A DNA stretch of 64,000 nt from JAFCUW01 sp049897565 (GTDB lineage Bacteria; Pseudomonadota; Gammaproteobacteria; Burkholderiales; Burkholderiaceae_D): NCBI RefSeq assembly GCF_049897565.1, contig NZ_JAFCWM010000005.1, positions 124,001-188,000 of the forward strand, written 5' to 3'. Made by a program: the position numbers and the translations under genes. The notes under the pieces are model-generated. The model saw only the letters and a list, made by a program, of their open reading frames with translations. It was not told where the DNA came from and searched no databases. Shown here one piece after another: positions 24,605-32,375 of this stretch (its first letter is position 1; every line of letters starts with the position of its first letter).

Positions 24605-25492
24605 CTATGACGCCATCTGCACCGCGCGCGCCGGCTGGCGGATCTGCTGGCTGCGCCGCAGCACCTGGTCGGTCACCCACTTGGCCGAGCGGCGCGCACG
24701 CAGCGCCACCAGTTCCGGCGCCATTTGCAGGAAGTCGTCGTTGAACACCTCGAAGCTGTAGTCGCCGCGGTAGCCGGCGCGGTCGATCGAGCGCACCAGC
24801 GCGGACAGCTCGGCCGAATGTTCGCCTTCGCCGGGAAATACGCGCAGGTGGCGCGCCGTCTCGATGCGCTCCTCCGACGAGCGGATCTCGCGCCACATGA
24901 AGTCCGACAGCTGCACCATGGCGATTTTACTGCCGGGGATCTGGCCGAGGCTATCGAGTTCGGCGCTGTTGGCCAGCATGTGGAACGAATCGATCACGAT
25001 GCCCAGGTTGGAATGGTCGGCCATCTCGACCACTTCCCACGCCTGCTGGTATTCGCTGATGTTACGCCCCCACGACAGCGCCTCGAAGCCGACCTTGACG
25101 TTCAGCGGCACGCCCAAGGTGGCCAGCTTGGCCAGGTCGCGCGCGATCTTAGCCGGCTCGCCGCTGGCGTGCTTGGACGTGGACGAACACACCATCAGCA
25201 AGGGCGAGCCGACCGCGCGGCAGATCTCCATCATGCTCTTGGCGACATCGACCTTGTAGTCGTGCAGGGTGCCGGACAGGCCTTCATAGTCGCGCATCAC
25301 CTGGATGCCGGTCACGCGCACGCCGCTGCACCGCAGCAGCTGCACCGCCGCATCGAGGCCGCCCGGATAGTTGACCAGGTCCTTGGCCCACAACATCAGC
25401 TGCGAAAAGCCGGCCACGCGCGAGGCATCGAGCTTCGCTTCCAGCGTGCCGGCGAGGGTGATGGTGTCCATCCCGAAGTTTGACAGGTTCAT
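24605..25492 (-). CDS. quiC: 3-Dehydroshikimate dehydratase, TIM-barrel (sugar-phosphate-isomerase-like) part
   Basis: Converts 3-dehydroshikimate to protocatechuate, the step linking quinate/shikimate to the beta-ketoadipate pathway. The 295-residue xylose-isomerase-like barrel carries the metal ligands expected for QuiC1-type enzymes: Glu137 (VGFEALSW), Asp168 with His171 (IVIDSFHML), Gln194 (MVQLSD) and Glu248 (SFEVFND). In pseudomonads QuiC1 is one chain of about 630 residues with this barrel fused to an HPPD-like domain; here the HPPD-like part is the separate upstream gene, 13 bases away. AGGAAGGG ribosome site. Hydroxypyruvate isomerase is an alternative, but the context argues against it. 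Confidence 0.85.
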   Translation of the reverse strand: MNLSNFGMDTITLAGTLEAKLDASRVAGFSQLMLWAKDLVNYPGGLDAAVQLLRCSGVRVTGIQVMRDYEGLSGTLHDYKVDVAKSMMEICRAVGSPLLMVCSSTSKHASGEPAKIARDLAKLATLGVPLNVKVGFEALSWGRNISEYQQAWEVVEMADHSNLGIVIDSFHMLANSAELDSLGQIPGSKIAMVQLSDFMWREIRSSEERIETARHLRVFPGEGEHSAELSALVRSIDRAGYRGDYSFEVFNDDFLQMAPELVALRARRSAKWVTDQVLRRSQQIRQPARAVQMAS

Positions 25493-25505
25493 GGCGCCCT
25501 TCCTG

Positions 25506-26381
25506 TCAGTTCAAGGCCGGACTGGCCACCAGCTCGAAGTTCACGCTGCCGCGGAACATCTGGGTCAGCGCGCCCTTCTCGCTCGGCTGCACCGGCGCGC
25601 GGTCGACGAACGTCACGCCGCGCTGCGCCAGCAGCGCCATCGCCGACGCCACGTCCGGCGTGCCGAAGCCGACCCGGATCAGTTCCTCGTCCCAGTGGAC
25701 GTCGTCGGTGCCTGCCGGCGGCTCGACCAGCTGAAGGCAGAATTTGCCGCACGGGCTGGCCAGCATGGTCCCGCGCGGCAGGATGCCGAAGCCGGTCCCG
25801 CTTGGCAGCGGCTGAAAATTCATCAGCTGCTGATAGAAGTCGATCCACTCGGCGCTGCGGTCGCGCCGGATCGCCTGCACCACGCCGAAAAAATGCAGGC
25901 CGGCTAACGCCGGCGGATGCGCGCGCGCCGCGTCGGCCAGCTTGAAGTCGACGTCGTAGATCGAGAAGTCCGGATAGCGTTCGACGAAGTAGATCACCGA
26001 GTCGCCGGCGCCGTGCACGCCTGGGATGTTGAGCTCCATGGCGCCGGCGCGGGTCGGAATCGCCCAGGCGCCGCGGTCGAGCGCATGCTGGTAAGCTTCG
26101 CCGGCATTGCGCACCCGCAGCGCGATCGCCGTCAGCGAGGTGGCGCCATGTTCGGCGTCCGCGCTCGACCACGAATCGGCGTCGGCATTGACCACCACGT
26201 TCATGTCGCCCTGGCGATACAGCACCACCTCGCGCGAGCGGTGGCGCCCGACCTGGACGAAGCCCATCGTCTCGAGCACCGCGCCCAGCGCCAGCGGCTC
26301 GGCCGTCGCGTACTCGATGAACTCGACGCCGTCAATGCCCAGCGGGTTGCTCGGCTCGGCATGGTTTTCCTGGGTTTTCAT
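25506..26381 (-). CDS. HPPD-like VOC protein, stand-alone equivalent of the QuiC C-terminal domain
   Basis: 291 residues with two vicinal-oxygen-chelate halves resembling 4-hydroxyphenylpyruvate dioxygenase (IDGVEFIEYATAEP in the first, LAGLHFFGVVQAI in the second, closing FELVAS). One His (GLHFFG) and the terminal Glu ligand are visible, but the second metal His of true HPPDs appears absent (QH of GVQH replaced near ELIRVGFGTPD), so classic HPPD activity is doubtful. It overlaps the dehydrogenase gene by ATGA (26378-26381) and precedes the barrel gene by 13 bases. It matches the non-catalytic second domain of fused QuiC1 dehydratases. Strong GGAGGAG site. Confidence 0.8.
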   Translation of the reverse strand: MKTQENHAEPSNPLGIDGVEFIEYATAEPLALGAVLETMGFVQVGRHRSREVVLYRQGDMNVVVNADADSWSSADAEHGATSLTAIALRVRNAGEAYQHALDRGAWAIPTRAGAMELNIPGVHGAGDSVIYFVERYPDFSIYDVDFKLADAARAHPPALAGLHFFGVVQAIRRDRSAEWIDFYQQLMNFQPLPSGTGFGILPRGTMLASPCGKFCLQLVEPPAGTDDVHWDEELIRVGFGTPDVASAMALLAQRGVTFVDRAPVQPSEKGALTQMFRGSVNFELVASPALN

Positions 26382-27259
26382 CGCTTCTCCTCCTCAATGC
26401 GGGCCGCTTGCAGCGCGGCGAAATGGGCCAGCATGCGCGCGCTGTCGGGCGCCACGCCGGTAAACAGTTCGAAGGCGTGGACCGCCTGGAACACGGCCAT
26501 GCCGCCGCCATTCATCGTGCGGCAGCCGATCGCGTCGGCCGCCTGCAGCAGCGCAGTCTGCAGCGGGAAGTAGACGATCTCGGACACCCACATCGCAGGG
26601 CGCAGCAGTTCGGCCGGCAGCGGCAGGCCGGGATGCTTGGCCATGCCGGTCGGCGTGGCGTGGACCAGGCCATCGGCGTGCGCCATCGCCGCGGCCAGGT
26701 CGGCGCCGGCGCTGGCGCGGCCGGAACCGAAGCGCGCGCACAGGGCGGCGGCCAGGTCGGCGGCTCTGGCTGGGTCGACGTCGAACACGCTTAACTCTTC
26801 AACCCCCATCTCGAGCGCCGCGTGCGCGGTGGCCGCGCCAGCGCCGCCGGCGCCGAGCTGCACCACCCGGCCCAGCGCCACGCCGGGAAGGCTGCGCCGG
26901 AACGCCTCGGCAAAGCCGGACCAGTCGGTGTTGTGGCCGATCCGCTTGCCGTCCCTGAACACGACGGTGTTGACGGCGTCGATGGCGCGCGCTTCGTCGC
27001 TGACGTCGTCGAGCAAGGGAATGATTTTTTGCTTGGCCGGGTAGGTGATGTTCAGCCCCGCAAAGCCCATCGCTTCGGCGGCGTCGAGCAGCGCCGGCAC
27101 ATCGTCGGCCGTCTTGCCGAGCACGTCGAGGTCGATGATCTGGTACAGGCAGCGCAGGCCGCTGGTGTCGCCCTCCTGCTCGTGCATCGCCGGTGTGAGG
27201 GAACGACCGATGCCGGCGCCGATCAGGCCCAGCAGGATGCGTTGTCGAGGTGTCGTCAT
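26378..27259 (-). CDS. Quinate/shikimate dehydrogenase (AroE family)
   Basis: A 293-residue cytosolic oxidoreductase that should oxidise quinate to 3-dehydroquinate and/or shikimate to 3-dehydroshikimate. The substrate domain is N-terminal (SLTPAMHEQE, NITYPAKQK, NTVVF), with the catalytic Lys in YPAKQK and Asp in HNTDWSG. The Rossmann loop is GAGGAGAAT near residue 137. The next strand ends VFDVDPARA, an acidic residue where NADP-dependent biosynthetic AroE usually has NRT, suggesting NAD use and a catabolic role (inference). First gene of the four-gene operon; no strong ribosome site is visible. The operator-containing promoter is 55-85 bases upstream. Confidence 0.88.
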   Translation of the reverse strand: MTTPRQRILLGLIGAGIGRSLTPAMHEQEGDTSGLRCLYQIIDLDVLGKTADDVPALLDAAEAMGFAGLNITYPAKQKIIPLLDDVSDEARAIDAVNTVVFRDGKRIGHNTDWSGFAEAFRRSLPGVALGRVVQLGAGGAGAATAHAALEMGVEELSVFDVDPARAADLAAALCARFGSGRASAGADLAAAMAHADGLVHATPTGMAKHPGLPLPAELLRPAMWVSEIVYFPLQTALLQAADAIGCRTMNGGGMAVFQAVHAFELFTGVAPDSARMLAHFAALQAARIEEEKR

Positions 27260-27314
27260 GGTGAACCGATCAGGTCGTAGAAGGTACAGCGAAAGAACCA
27301 GCGCTTGCGGATCA

Positions 27315-27344
27315 TTCTAGACTAACTATTTAGTTAAAGGCAAG
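27315..27344 (-). promoter_or_regulatory. Operator-in-spacer promoter of the quinate/shikimate operon
   Basis: The minus strand reads -35 TTGCCT, an 18-base spacer TTAACTAAATAGTTAGTC, then -10 TAGAAT. The spacer is the palindrome TAACTA-N2-TAGTTA. The same design occurs at 32188-32217 and 32315-32344, so a common repressor, most simply the adjacent TetR protein, is indicated. Confidence 0.85.
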
Positions 27345-27384
27345 CCAAATCGCTGGCGCCGGCGCCGCTGCGCCGCTGCCGGCA

Positions 27385-28068
27385 TCAGGGTGCGCGCACG
27401 TAGCGCAGGATCATGTCGACGACCGAATCGCGGCGCGCCGAATGCACTGCCGGCGCCGTCAGGTCGCGGCCGAAGATGAAGCTGAAGGTATGCTGGTTCG
27501 ACACGTTGTAGAACGACAGCGCGCTGATCGACATGTGCAGGTCGACCGGGTCGAGGTCGCTGCGAAACACCCCTTCGGCAATGCCGCGCTTGCACAGCCG
27601 GTCCAGCAGCGCGATGGCCGGCCGGTTGATCTGCTGCAGCTCGGCGATCTTGCGCACGTACTCGCCGTTGTTGATGTTCTCGGTCATCACCATGCGGATG
27701 AACTCGGGATGCTGGGCGTGATAATCGAAGGTCGAGGCGACGATGGTGCGCAGCGCCGGCACCGGCGCCAGCTGGTCGAGGTGGAACTCGCTCTCGACGC
27801 GGCGAAAGCGCCGGTAGCTCTCCTCGAGCGCGGCCACGTACAGGCCTTCCTTGCCGCCGAAGTAGTAATAGATCATGCCCTTGTTGGCGCCCGTTTCGGC
27901 GGCGATCGTGTCGATGCGCGCCCCCGACAGGCCATGGCGCGAAAACTCCTGGATGGCGACGTTGAGGATGGTGGCGCGGGTGCCGTCTTCCTCGGCGGCC
28001 TCGGCGCGCGGCGCCTTGGCTTTTTTCACCGGTGTTTTCTTTGCAGCGGTCGTGGTCTTAGCATTCAT
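27385..28068 (-). CDS. TetR/AcrR family repressor of the quinate/ester-uptake regulon
   Basis: About 227 residues. A Lys/Ala-rich N-terminal tail is followed by the TetR helix-turn-helix (ILNVAIQEFSRHGLSGARID, then TIAAETGANKGMIYYYFGGK) and a C-terminal ligand-binding domain resembling TetR_C of the RutR/YcdC group. I take the ATG at 28068; a TTG seven codons earlier is less likely. It sits between the quinate operon and the esterase/TonB receptor genes, which carry three copies of one palindrome inside their promoters, so it is the best candidate for their repressor. The inducer could be quinate, shikimate, dehydroshikimate or a hydroxycinnamate (inference). Confidence 0.87.
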   Translation of the reverse strand: MNAKTTTAAKKTPVKKAKAPRAEAAEEDGTRATILNVAIQEFSRHGLSGARIDTIAAETGANKGMIYYYFGGKEGLYVAALEESYRRFRRVESEFHLDQLAPVPALRTIVASTFDYHAQHPEFIRMVMTENINNGEYVRKIAELQQINRPAIALLDRLCKRGIAEGVFRSDLDPVDLHMSISALSFYNVSNQHTFSFIFGRDLTAPAVHSARRDSVVDMILRYVRAP

Positions 28069-28137
28069 ACACAGGATTTTACTCGACAAGTGTGCCGCGC
28101 GGCACTGCCGGCGGCGGGTAAAAACAGCATCGTCACC

Positions 28138-29205
28138 TTAATGTCCCAGGGGCTTGTCGTAGAACTTCGCGGCAATCTCGTACAACTCGCGCGACTCCGG
28201 ATAATCCGGATTGGTCATGAAGCCGTGGCCGAGGCCATCGAAGATCAGCAGGTCCGACGCCACGCCCGAGCGCAGCAAGCGGCGGTGGCCGTAGGCAGCG
28301 GCGCTCATGGCGAAGTCGCGCGTGCCCGAGGCGAACAAGGTCGGCGGAAACTGCGCCATCACCTTCAGGTCGACCGACGGATTTACCGCCAGGTCGTCGC
28401 CATTGACGTTGTCGAGGTAAGCCGGCCCCGGCGGCATGGCAACGGCCACGCCGGTTGCCAGCGCGGCAAAGGCGGCCGAGTCGCCGGCCATGAACCTGGC
28501 GTCGGCGCCGGCGCAGTAGATGCCGAGCACGCCCGGGCGCGGCAGGCCGGCCTGCTGGAAGTGCGCCACGCTTTGCGCCACCAGCGAGCCGCCCGCCGAA
28601 CAGCCGACCAGGCCGATGTTGGGCGCCTTGTAGCGCTTGAGCATCGCCTTGTAGACGGTGGTGAAGTCCTCGGTCGCCGCCGGAAACCGGTGTTCCGGAC
28701 CCTGGCGGTACAGCAGGCTGACGACCCTGTACTGGCCGACCGCGGCCACCGGAATGCTGATCAACAGCCCGTTGGCGCGGATGCCGGTGCGAAAGCCGCC
28801 GCCGGGCGCATTGAGCATCAGCCGGTTCTGGTTGCGCGCCGGCACCCCGCCCTTCGGCGTGACGATCGCCACCGAGATGCCGTCGATGGTGGTTTCCTCG
28901 ACGTCGACCGGGAACAGCTCGCGCATGTGCGCGACGTTCGGCTGCAGCGTCTCGTTCATGCGGCGGCGCAACTCGGCCATGTCTTCCAGCTTCGGCTGCG
29001 GCGCCGCGCCCGGCCCTTCGGTCGGGCGCGCGCGCCGCACGATCGCCTTCGACTCCTCGCTCAGGATGGCCGACAAGGCGATGACGCCGCACTGGATGCG
29101 GGCGGTGCCGTCGGCGTCGACGGTGACCGGGGTCTGCGCGACTGCCCCCGCGGCGGCCAGTGCCAGCACCGCCGCAAGGACGCGTTGATCAGCGCTGAGC
29201 ATCAT
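28138..29205 (-). CDS. Exported alpha/beta hydrolase (HSL-like esterase)
   Basis: 355 residues with a signal peptide (about 1-23, cleavage after AVA). Esterase motifs are an oxyanion loop LNAPGGGFRTG, nucleophile elbow GCSAGGSLVA, a later ASGTRDFAMS with the acid Asp, and the catalytic His in FDGLGHGF, giving an intact triad. The gene starts inside the stop of the TonB receptor gene (TGATG), so translation is probably coupled. With the receptor and the type-B esterase it likely hydrolyses imported aromatic esters in the periplasm; substrates such as chlorogenate or other hydroxycinnamoyl quinates are inferred from the quinate genes next door. Confidence 0.85.
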   Translation of the reverse strand: MMLSADQRVLAAVLALAAAGAVAQTPVTVDADGTARIQCGVIALSAILSEESKAIVRRARPTEGPGAAPQPKLEDMAELRRRMNETLQPNVAHMRELFPVDVEETTIDGISVAIVTPKGGVPARNQNRLMLNAPGGGFRTGIRANGLLISIPVAAVGQYRVVSLLYRQGPEHRFPAATEDFTTVYKAMLKRYKAPNIGLVGCSAGGSLVAQSVAHFQQAGLPRPGVLGIYCAGADARFMAGDSAAFAALATGVAVAMPPGPAYLDNVNGDDLAVNPSVDLKVMAQFPPTLFASGTRDFAMSAAAYGHRRLLRSGVASDLLIFDGLGHGFMTNPDYPESRELYEIAAKFYDKPLGH

Positions 29206-32144
29206 CAGAACTTGGTGCGCACGCCAACGTAGTACGAACGGCCGACGATGTCGTACGTCGATGCAATCGTCAGGTTCTGGTTGCCCGGCACCACAGCAGG
29301 ATCGCGGTTGAAGAGGTTGGTGATGCCGGCGCGCAGGTCGATGTTCTTGTTCAGCGCGTAGCGCACGCCGAGATCGAAAATGTCGTACTTCTCGACACCG
29401 GCGGCCGGGCTGGCCGGACGCGTCACCGCGGTGATGTCCTTCATCGCCGGAATATGGCGCCAGCGCAGGCTTACCGACGCGGCGCCGACTTCATGGCGGA
29501 ACGTCGTCGTCGACTGCCAGGTCGGCCGGATCACCGTGCCGACGGTTCCCTTGAATTCCTGGATGGCGTCGCCAGGCAGCGCCTGCGACTGGTAGGAATT
29601 GACGACACTGACGGCGCTATTGACGCCGAACGTGCCCCACGCATCGGACAGGCCGATGGCGCCGAGCTTGAAGCGCCAGTCGACCTGCACGTCGACGCCG
29701 GAGGTCTTCAGCTGGCCCAGGTTCAGGTACGGCGCCGCCACTTGCGTCAGCAGGCCGTTGCTGTCGCGCGAGACCAGCAGGCAGAACGGATTGGTGGCCG
29801 AATAGGTCGGGTTGCTGCCGTCGAGGTTGTAGCACTTGTTCAGTGCCGATGCGGCCGGCACCGCCGAGATCGTGTCTTCGATCTTGATCTTGTAGAAGTC
29901 GACCGAGGCGAACACCTGCGAGAACAGCGGCGAGGCGAACTGCGGCGTCCACACCACGCCCAGCGTCTGCGTGTCGGCCGATTCCGGCGTCAGGTTCGGA
30001 TTGCCGCTGCTCAGGGTCGAAGTGGCCACCGTCGGGAAGGTGTACGCATCGACCACCGAAGCGGGCACGCCGGTGGCGATGCACAGCGCGCGCAGCTGGG
30101 CGCCGCCGCCGCCGAGCCGCGCCGCGGTGCGCGAATCGCATGGCTCGCCGCCATTCGGCGGGCTGCCGAACTGGACCTGGTTGCCGTTCGCCGCGCTGAA
30201 CAGCTCGCCGATGTTCGGCGCGCGGATCGAATGCTGCACACCGCCGCGCACCATCACGCTGTGGATCGGCGACCATTCGGCGTCGACCTTCCAGGTCTTG
30301 GCGATGCCGGAGATGTCATAGTCGGAAATGCGCGCACCTGGCGAGACGGCCAGCGTCTTTGCAAACGGCGCGTCGCGCAGCAGCGGGATGCGCAGCTCGA
30401 GCGCGGCTTCCTTGACCGAGGTGGCGCCGGACGAGCGTTGCGAGGCGATCACGGCCTCGATGTTCTGCGCCGCCAGTTGCGAATCGGGCAGGTAGGAATA
30501 CGTATTCTTGCGGTAATTGACCGACGCCGAGAACTGCAGCTCGCCGGCGGGCAGATCGAACAGCGCGCCCTGCACGCTCGCTTCGGCCACGCGCTGGGTC
30601 AGGTTTTCCGTGCTGGCCGCGGTGGTGGTCATGAAATTTCGGCACGCTTCCGAAATGCGCGTGTTGTTGCCAATGCCGAAAGGATTGTAACCGCCCGCGC
30701 ACAGGCCGGTGCCGCCGCCAGGCGCATTGAGCAGCTCCTGGACGCGCGAACTGAGGATCGCGTTGTGCAGGATCTGATCGTGCACCGAGCGGTCGGCCGA
30801 CACGTACGCATCCCAGGTCCAGTCCTTGTACGGGATGTTGCCGCGCAGGCCCACCAGCAGCTGGTCGGTGTTGTAGCCTTCGTTGAACACGCGGTTCGGG
30901 ATGCCGACAAAGCGGGTGTTCCACAGGAATGGCGCGCCGGCATCCGGGCGCGACGCGAGGATCGTGCGCAGGTCGGCCGGGATGAAGGGATTGCTTAAGG
31001 GGATCGTCGTGTTGCCGCCCAGGCCGAACTGGGTCAGGGTCGCGCCGGTGTTGGTCTTGGTCACCGAATGGGTGTGCAGCACTTGGGCGTAGCCGGTCAG
31101 GTCGGGCGTGAAGCGGTATTCGACCTTGTTGAAAAAATTCTCGCGGCGCATGCCGTTGATCAGGTCGCTCTGGACGCTGACCGGCATGCGCACGTTGCCG
31201 CCGACGATCGCGTACGACTGGTTGACCGGGCCAAGGTAATTGAGCGCGCCCGTCTGGCTGAACAAGGTGCCGTTGTCGTTGAAGCCGAGGTTGTTGGTGC
31301 GCGGCACCGTTGCGGTCACGCCGTAGCGTGAGAACACGCTGTTCAGGGCCGCCTGCGTCGGCAGGTTCGACGCGTTCGGCAAATAGGTGCTGGTGCCGAT
31401 GAAGCCGGACGGCACGCCAAGGTTGAAGAACGGCCGCTGGGCGCCGGTCAGGCGCTCGCGCTCGTCGTAGCTGACCGAAAACAGCGCGTAGCCCTTGCCT
31501 TCGGCAAATTCGGTGCCGGCCGTGATCGACGGGCTCAGGCGGCGCGCATCGTTCTTTTGCGAGTTGCCGTACTGGACGTCGAGCACCACGCCCTTCAGCT
31601 TGCGCAGGCTCTTGAAGTTGACCACGCCCGACATCGCGTCCGAGCCGTACACGGCGGAGGCGCCGCCGCTGATCGTTTCGATGCCGTCGACGATCGCCTG
31701 CGGCACGGTATTGATGTCGACCTGGCCGAAGGCCGACGACAGCGGCAGGCGCCGGCCGTCGAGCAGGATCAGGTTGCGGTTGTCGCCCAGGCCGCGCAGG
31801 TCGAGCGTGGCGCGCGCGCCGACGCCCTGGCCGCCGGTCGAGGCGGTGCCAGATGGGGTGAACTGCGGCATCTGGTTCAGCGTCGCCTCGAGCGTGATGT
31901 TGCCGCTTTCCTGCAGCACTTCCTTGGCGGTGGTGACGATCGGGCTTGGCGACGCATAGTCGCGCCGGGCGATCTTCGAGCCGGTGACGACGACGGTGGC
32001 CACTTTCGCCTCGACGTCAGCCGGCGCCGGATCAGCCGCGGTCTGCGCGTGGGCGCTGAGGATGGTGGAGAAGCCGACGGCGCTGCCGTAAGCGAGCGGT
32101 TTCGACAGATTGATCCATACGTTGCTACGGGGCTTGCGCTTCAT
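29205..32144 (-). CDS. TonB-dependent outer-membrane receptor
   Basis: A 979-residue beta-barrel transporter powered by TonB-ExbBD. Signal peptide about residues 1-33; TonB box region VATVVVTGSKIARRDYASPS; plug domain with NQMPQF and GLGDNRNLILLDGRRLPL then SAVYGSDAMSGVVNF; the barrel ends in the aromatic YYVGVRTKF, as expected for Bam assembly. This is the large GSKI-type subfamily often used for carbohydrates, peptides and plant aromatics rather than siderophores. Its promoter contains the same palindromic operator as the quinate operon and the type-B esterase, and it is coupled to an esterase. I infer uptake of a plant-derived quinate or shikimate ester. Confidence 0.93.
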   Translation of the reverse strand: MKRKPRSNVWINLSKPLAYGSAVGFSTILSAHAQTAADPAPADVEAKVATVVVTGSKIARRDYASPSPIVTTAKEVLQESGNITLEATLNQMPQFTPSGTASTGGQGVGARATLDLRGLGDNRNLILLDGRRLPLSSAFGQVDINTVPQAIVDGIETISGGASAVYGSDAMSGVVNFKSLRKLKGVVLDVQYGNSQKNDARRLSPSITAGTEFAEGKGYALFSVSYDERERLTGAQRPFFNLGVPSGFIGTSTYLPNASNLPTQAALNSVFSRYGVTATVPRTNNLGFNDNGTLFSQTGALNYLGPVNQSYAIVGGNVRMPVSVQSDLINGMRRENFFNKVEYRFTPDLTGYAQVLHTHSVTKTNTGATLTQFGLGGNTTIPLSNPFIPADLRTILASRPDAGAPFLWNTRFVGIPNRVFNEGYNTDQLLVGLRGNIPYKDWTWDAYVSADRSVHDQILHNAILSSRVQELLNAPGGGTGLCAGGYNPFGIGNNTRISEACRNFMTTTAASTENLTQRVAEASVQGALFDLPAGELQFSASVNYRKNTYSYLPDSQLAAQNIEAVIASQRSSGATSVKEAALELRIPLLRDAPFAKTLAVSPGARISDYDISGIAKTWKVDAEWSPIHSVMVRGGVQHSIRAPNIGELFSAANGNQVQFGSPPNGGEPCDSRTAARLGGGGAQLRALCIATGVPASVVDAYTFPTVATSTLSSGNPNLTPESADTQTLGVVWTPQFASPLFSQVFASVDFYKIKIEDTISAVPAASALNKCYNLDGSNPTYSATNPFCLLVSRDSNGLLTQVAAPYLNLGQLKTSGVDVQVDWRFKLGAIGLSDAWGTFGVNSAVSVVNSYQSQALPGDAIQEFKGTVGTVIRPTWQSTTTFRHEVGAASVSLRWRHIPAMKDITAVTRPASPAAGVEKYDIFDLGVRYALNKNIDLRAGITNLFNRDPAVVPGNQNLTIASTYDIVGRSYYVGVRTKF

Positions 32145-32187
32145 TTTGTCTCCTGAGGAAGGGGTACTTCGCTTGTTATTTTGGGTA

Positions 32188-32217
32188 AATATACACTAAC
32201 CAGATAGTTAACAACAA
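32188..32217 (-). promoter_or_regulatory. Operator-in-spacer promoter of the TonB receptor-esterase pair
   Basis: Minus strand: -35 TTGTTG, 18-base spacer TTAACTATCTGGTTAGTG, -10 TATATT. The spacer holds TAACTA-TC-TGGTTA, with one mismatch to the palindrome at 32322-32335. It is followed about 40 bases later by CAGGAGACAAA before the receptor ATG. Confidence 0.85.
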
Positions 32218-32314
32218 TAATTAAATCGGCATATTTGTTGTTTTAATCAAACGGTGATGGCGCACTGTTTCATTCACTGCGGCGCAATATGAAGCCCCGT
32301 TCGCCCGCCTCCGG

Positions 32315-32344
32315 TTGACCTTAACTAAATAGTTAATGTATTCT
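32315..32344 (+). promoter_or_regulatory. Operator-in-spacer promoter of the type-B esterase-aroD pair
   Basis: Plus strand: -35 TTGACC, then an 18-base spacer beginning with the perfect palindrome TTAACTAAATAGTTAA, then -10 TATTCT. A repressor bound here would block RNA polymerase. Divergent from the receptor promoter about 100 bases away. Confidence 0.87.
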
Positions 32345-32375
32345 GCACCGACCCCACATCCGACAGGACAAGACG

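Noticed and set aside
27442..29232. 596-codon open frame spanning TetR and esterase genes
   Set aside because: Antisense shadow; it crosses two well-supported genes and the protein is His/Arg-rich without motifs.
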